From assembly GCA_947650365.1 (NCBI GenBank), contig OX393557.1:46811979-46875978 (forward strand): DNA of 64,000 nucleotides, in the 5' to 3' direction. This DNA is from Chamaelirium japonicum (taxonomy: Eukaryota > Streptophyta > Magnoliopsida > Liliales > Melanthiaceae). Under the pieces are notes generated by a model. That model was given only the letters and a program-made list of their open reading frames with translations. It did no database searches and had not been told where the DNA came from. Below, piece by piece: positions 58,274 through 64,000 of the stretch (the first letter of the stretch is position 1; each line of letters opens with the position of its first letter). A program made the translations under genes and the position numbers.

Positions 58274-58662
58274 CTAGTTAGAAACCCGGGCAATGCCCGG
58301 ATGAACTCGACGATGCACATCCATTAGCACAGACGACATCACAATGGTCTAAACGCCCATTGGTACAGATGACATCACAATCGTCTAAACATCAATTAGC
58401 GTTGATGATGATATCACAACCGTCTAAAGAAATATACAATCATGAGTGAGTCTAATTCACTTGTCATGATGTAATTCACTTATTAGAGAGAGAGAGAATA
58501 ATTAACATCAAATGATCCTTAAATGGATATTTATCATCATTATAGTAGGTTTTTAATAGGATTTAAAAGTAAGCCGTGTTCGCATAGATAAGAAGGGTTT
58601 TGGTTCTTTAAAAAACGTCCACGTGTTATAACACGGGAGAGAGGCTTTCGTTTTAGTATAGA
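58274..58662 (-). mobile_element. non-autonomous Helitron at the TWD1 promoter
   Basis: Minus strand starts TCTATACTAAAACGAAAGCC and ends with the hairpin CCGGGCATTGCCCGG, then GTTTCTAACTAG. Inserted between A and T. A 389 bp member of the family at 14940 and 58665. Its CTAG end is next to the TWD1 TATA-like box. Confidence 0.88.
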
Positions 58663-58664
58663 TA

Positions 58665-58973
58665 CTAGTAAGAAACCCGGGCAATGCCCAGATGAGTTTG
58701 ATGCACATCCATTTAGCAGTGATGACATCACAACTGTTCGAAGAAGTATGAAATCTAAAGTGAGTGTGATTTACTTGTTAGAGAGAGTGAGAGATTAACA
58801 TCAAATGATAATTAAATACCATTGAATGAGTGTTTTATTATCTTTATGGTAGGTTTTTAATAGGATTTAAAACTGAATCGTGTTCACACATGGAAGAATG
58901 ATTATGGTTCTTTTAAAAACGTCCACATGTCACGACACGGGAGAGAGGCTTCCATTTTAGCATATAGTATAGA
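58665..58973 (-). mobile_element. non-autonomous Helitron, tandem partner
   Basis: Minus strand starts TCTATACTATATGCTAAAAT and ends GGGCATTGCCCGGGTTTCTT plus ACTAG. It is 309 bp long and lies in the same orientation, only two bases (TA) from the previous copy, so the two stand head to tail, each with A at the 5' and T at the 3' side. Confidence 0.88.
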
Positions 58974-59047
58974 TATAGATTTTTCCGTTAGCATAAAATT
59001 GACGATAAAAAAATTGAAAATTTTAATCATACCCCAAAAATCTGTAT

Positions 59048-59262
59048 CATGTTTGGATACGCTCTTGTTCCAGGATTCTGGGATTCTAGAAGTCCAGAAT
59101 AATTTGGATAGAATCGGATCCCAAAAACTGTTTCTGTGGAGAGCCCAAACATACTTCTGAGAGCTATTTTCTGGAGCCCAAAATCGAGGCTCTAGATCCC
59201 TTTTTGGGATTTTGGGATTCTGGACTCCTAGAATCCTAGAATTGGAATCCTATCCAAACATG
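59048..59262. mobile_element. small inverted-repeat MITE
   Basis: Ends CATGTTTGGATACG and, inverted, CATGTTTGGATAGG enclose about 215 bp with ggattctgggattct words in both orientations. Target duplication not clear. Confidence 0.6.
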
Positions 59263-59562
59263 GCTCGAATTTACACATAAATTTTTAAATATCGTTTATA
59301 CCCTTTCTTATACCCCACATTTTCAACTAAAACTTGAAACATAACCTTTTGAATAAGGGGGCATCAACTGTAATTGTGAAGGAATTGAGCGATGGCAATG
59401 GCATGGTTGTGACGTCAGTGGCAACGAATCGACAACAGGGCTCAAAAATCCTAATTTTCCCCGATCTGTTTCCTCCATAGGCGGTAATAGAGCTCGAAAA
59501 CCCACTTCCCCGGATCGGATTCCTCCATTGGAGATCAAACCCCTCCAGTAATGGGGAAAGAA

Positions 59563-61515
<1,953 letters not shown>

Positions 61516-61756
61516 GTGGGCTGTGAGATAGATGTTGCACGCCAGGACAATAATCAGGCAGCCGTGCATGGGGTGCACTCTCAAGCTACAGTTGCGAGCT
61601 TTACAGCGATAGAGACCCATCTAGGGGACTTGGACAGGAAGGTGGATAGGCTCAGGACTCAGTGCATAGAGATTTCTGATGCTCTTCACGGGGAGGACGA
61701 GAGAAGAGTATCTACTGTGCCTGCAGCACCACTGGCGGATCCACATAGGGGCGAGT
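61516..61756 (+). other. open frame of unknown origin, possible transposon debris
   Basis: The first 80 codons of a 217-codon frame read as a helical, charged stretch (ATVASFTAIETHLGDLDRKV, DRLRTQCIEISDALHGEDER), coiled-coil-like and not obviously low complexity. After a C22 run the frame becomes pure repeat translation. Not recognised; it could be a fragment of a retroelement or gene broken by the repeat. Confidence 0.3.
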
Positions 61757-61778
61757 CCCCCCCCCCCCCCCCCCCCCC
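61757..61778. repeat. C22 homopolymer
   Basis: Twenty-two consecutive C residues at the left border of the GAAACYGCC repeat. Confidence 0.97.
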
Positions 61779-61789
61779 GAAATCTAAAA

Positions 61790-62545
61790 TTTTTCTTGAA
61801 ACTCCGGTCGAACCGAAATTACCGAAACCGCCAAAACTCCGGTCAAAATCGATTGAAAAACTGCCACAACCGCCGAAACTGCCGAAATCGCTGAAATTAC
61901 CGAAACCGTCGAAACTCCGGCAAAACCGACCGAAAACCGTCGAAACTACCGAAACAGTCGAAACTGGTGAAACCGCCGAAACTCTGGTCGAAACTGCCAA
62001 AACTGTCGAAATCGTCGAAACTGCCGAAACCGCTGAAACTTCGGTCGAAACCGACCGAAACTGCCGAAACCGCCAAAACTGCCGAAACAGTCGAAACCGC
62101 CGAAACTGCCGAAACTCTGGCCGAAACCGCCGAAACTGCCGAAATCATCAAAACTGCAGAAACTACTGAAACCACTGAAACCGTCGAAACTCCGGCCGAA
62201 ACCAACCGAAATCGCCGAAACTACCGAAACCACTAAAACTACCGAAACTGTCGAAACTGCTGAAACTGCCGAAACCACCGAAAACTTCGATCGAAACTGC
62301 CGAAATCGTTGAAACCGCCGAAACTGCCAAAATCTCTGAAATCGCTGAAACTGCCGAAACCACCGAAACTGTCGAAACCGCCGAAACTACCGAAACTGCT
62401 AAAACCGCCGAAACTCCGATCGAAACTGACAAAACTGCCGAAAACTGCTTAAACCGCCGAAACCGTCGAAAATGTCGAAACCGCCGAAACTCCGATCGAA
62501 ACCGTCGAAACTGCCGAAACCGACCAAAACTGCCGTAAGTGCCGT
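61790..62545. repeat. degenerate 9 bp minisatellite GAAACYGCC
   Basis: About 750 bp of imperfect copies of CCGAAACTG/CCGAAACCG, often with a longer form containing AAACTCCGGTCGAAAC about every 60-130 bp. Because the unit is a multiple of three, all six frames stay open for long stretches (TAETAETVET, FGGFGSFDSF and so on), producing false ORFs. Confidence 0.92.
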
Positions 62546-63340
62546 TATCATCATCTTATGAGTTATAACATTGCTATCTTTTTTCTTTATTATATGCTTC
62601 ATATCATGCTGTGGATATGTTTTGTTTTTGTCTTTGCTTTACATGATACACATTCACCTATTTGCACTTTTACTTGTTTAGTCATCGTGTGTTTCTCGAC
62701 ACTTCCTTCTCTTGTGCTCCCATGCCATATCACTTTTGTGACAAGGGGAAGAAGGGTGGATAGGTGGTGTTTGTAGGCGGTATTTTTGGTTGCCCGAAAA
62801 TATCATCAAACACCTAAGGGTGGTGGGCACGCAACCATGAGACAGACAATCACACACATGCATAAAAGAGTTTACATGGAAAACCCTTCCAAGACTGGAG
62901 ATGAAAAACCACGAAGATTAACGAGTCGAGCCACATGCCTCAGCACTATAAACGAATTGGTTAAGTGTTACATGAGATATAAAGCCCCTTGGGCTGAATA
63001 TGTAGCATAGGTGTACTCTCTTAGGAGAGGGTTTGAGCTTCGTCCTCGTGCCACGGGCTCGAGGTCGCCATCGGTGCTTCGAGTATCGTCCTCGTCGAGG
63101 TCGTAGGGGACCCTTGGTCACCATTGTCGTGGCATGTGCCGCATGTGGCCGCAGGTAGTCGGGGACATCGGCCGGAGCCATGCAATGTGGCCACGGGTAG
63201 TCAGCGACGAGATCGGGACATCGGTCGTAGCCGTGCAACGGGTAGTTGGCGGAGAAGTTTAAGAGCTATTCGCTTCCACATCACCTACACGATTCCAGCA
63301 GCCCCATATGAATGCAATTGGATCCAACCATTTTTTTTTT
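62546..63340. other. intergenic, possible LTR pieces
   Basis: ATGGAAAACCCTTCCAAGAC and GGTGAAAAACCACG-like words (62875-62915) are of a kind often seen in plant LTRs, but no second repeat was found. gtagtcggggacatcgg words repeat at 63155-63245. Confidence 0.35.
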
Positions 63341-63352
63341 ATGTTTCTCTTT

Positions 63353-63545
63353 TTCTTTTGAAGAGACCACCATAGTCGTTAGAAACGATAGAAATGTCTT
63401 GATTTTTAATAACCCCACAAATAAAAAAAACTTGCCACTAAAAACGGAGACAGACCACAAAATATATCGTCGCACTTATTTGAACCCTTAACCTAGGCCA
63501 CAGATTGTACGTGTCTTACCAACTCAGCTATCAGTTGGAAACTTC
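63353..63545 (-). mobile_element. tRNA-derived SINE
   Basis: 193 bp element read on the minus strand: GATAGCTGAGTTGGTAAGAC holds a pol III A box (TAGCTGAGTTGG) and about 28 bp later GGGTTCAAATAAG resembles a B box (GGTTCRANNCC). An A-rich tail CAAAAGAAAAAG ends it. A 12 bp target duplication, atgtttctcttt, flanks it at 63341-63352 and 63546-63557. It is not a functional tRNA gene: no acceptor stem pairing was evident. Confidence 0.8.
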
Positions 63546-64000
63546 ATGTTTCTCTTTCACTTCACTGTGGTTTAGACCATGAGATGTGGATGAATTCCCT
63601 ATGTCCTGCAGAGGTAGCCGTTCGGCACAATTGCTCTGTTTCTCCTTTTCCCGCCGCGAGCTCAACGATCTCTGCTGCGGGCCGTTGATCGGGCCCCGGG
63701 TGTCCGACTGTGTCCTCGAGGAGGAGGCGAGGGGACTGAAGTGCCCGGCTTTCAGTGTATGGAGATGGGAGATCAGTCCCTCCCGCTCGCTCGCCTTGTG
63801 CTCCGAAGCCAGCGCTCGCCGTCGCCACTCCAGCATCTGCAGCACCGCCGGTGTGGTGATGATTGAGAAGCCAGTGAGCAACGGAGTGAGATCATCGCGG
63901 CGGGGTATAGTTACCTGAGCACGGAGGGAGCGGAGGCTGAGGCCGGAGGCGATGGCGCGGCGCTGCCAGAGGTCCCTGGAGGAGTGGAGCCCCTCGATCT
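63531..64000 (-). CDS. unrecognised protein, C-terminal part (runs off the right edge)
   Basis: A frame open from the window edge to a TGA at 63533-63531. It begins IEGLHSSRDLWQRRAIASGL, SLRSLRAQ, then MLEWRRRALASEHKASEREG and LISHLHTLKAGHFSPLASSS, then a polar Ser/Arg/Gln-rich tail. Codons in the first 100 positions favour G/C in the third base, unlike the surrounding DNA, which supports coding. A consensus donor, GCTCAG/GTAACT, at 63915/63914 could instead end an exon there, and a CAG acceptor precedes MLEW, so a 70 bp intron is possible. The last four codons and the stop lie in a SINE. Function not recognised. Confidence 0.45.
   Translation of the reverse strand, partial: IEGLHSSRDLWQRRAIASGLSLRSLRAQVTIPRRDDLTPLLTGFSIITTPAVLQMLEWRRRALASEHKASEREGLISHLHTLKAGHFSPLASSSRTQSDTRGPINGPQQRSLSSRREKEKQSNCAERLPLQDIGNSSTSHGLNHSEVKEKHEVSN

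Noticed and set aside
61516..62169. 217-codon frame as a protein gene
   Set aside because: The last two thirds are translation of a 9 bp minisatellite after a C22 run; only the first 80 codons look non-repetitive and they match nothing known to me.
63477..63532. A tRNA gene on the minus strand
   Set aside because: A- and B-box-like words are present, but the B box is degenerate, no cloverleaf was evident, and a 12 bp duplication marks it as a SINE.

Overview
The window is nuclear DNA from a flowering plant. It holds split plant genes with GT-AG introns, a PHD-finger protein of the OBERON family, the plant immunophilin FKBP42 (TWISTED DWARF 1), a Cassandra retroelement carrying 5S rRNA-like sequence, tRNA-iMet-primed retrotransposons, Helitrons and many hAT-type elements. 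The species cannot be fixed from sequence alone. Introns of 8 to 12 kb filled with transposons suggest a large, TE-rich genome.

Genes. (1) 6358-9280, minus: the large first coding exon of an OBERON/TITANIA-type PHD protein. Its later exons lie beyond the left edge, because only transposon debris occupies 1-6357. (2) 20143 to about 58240, minus: a complete FKBP42/TWD1 gene spread over about 38 kb. Seven coding exons can be joined by eye with all reading phases matching, giving 365 residues; a non-coding first exon lies near 58 kb. Two introns are about 100-140 bp, the others 1.8, 4.4, 8.0, 10.0 and 12.3 kb. (3) 63531-64000, minus: an open frame entering from the right edge, product not recognised.

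Mobile DNA makes up most of the rest. Left part (1-6.3 kb): a 1.5 kb hAT element, then a TRIM whose LTR is split by one hAT element that is itself split by another, next to a decayed copia RT/RNase H relic. Middle left (10-20 kb): a probable long LTR, a Helitron, another copia relic, and a low-complexity GAGA/AT region holding a hAT-like element with an intact 336 bp TRIM inside. Inside TWD1: several hAT MITEs, a decayed hAT transposase, a 1.15 kb polypyrimidine tract, a young gag-only LTR retrotransposon (32151-36522), and a deep nest at 49.8-55.5 kb. In that nest a Cassandra element has both LTRs interrupted by hAT elements at almost the same LTR position. The larger insert contains two further hAT elements, and one of these contains three palindromic foldback elements separated by TA microsatellites.

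The TWD1 promoter end is abutted by two head-to-tail Helitrons whose nearest terminus lies 4 bp from a TATA-like box. The right end (59-63.5 kb) is microsatellite, degenerate 9-bp repeat and unclassified sequence, plus a tRNA-derived SINE with a 12 bp target duplication at the end of the right-edge open frame.

The strongest candidates for something undescribed are the modular TA-flanked foldback elements at 52.3-54.1 kb and the set of hAT families, ten copies of which show an exact 8 bp target duplication.
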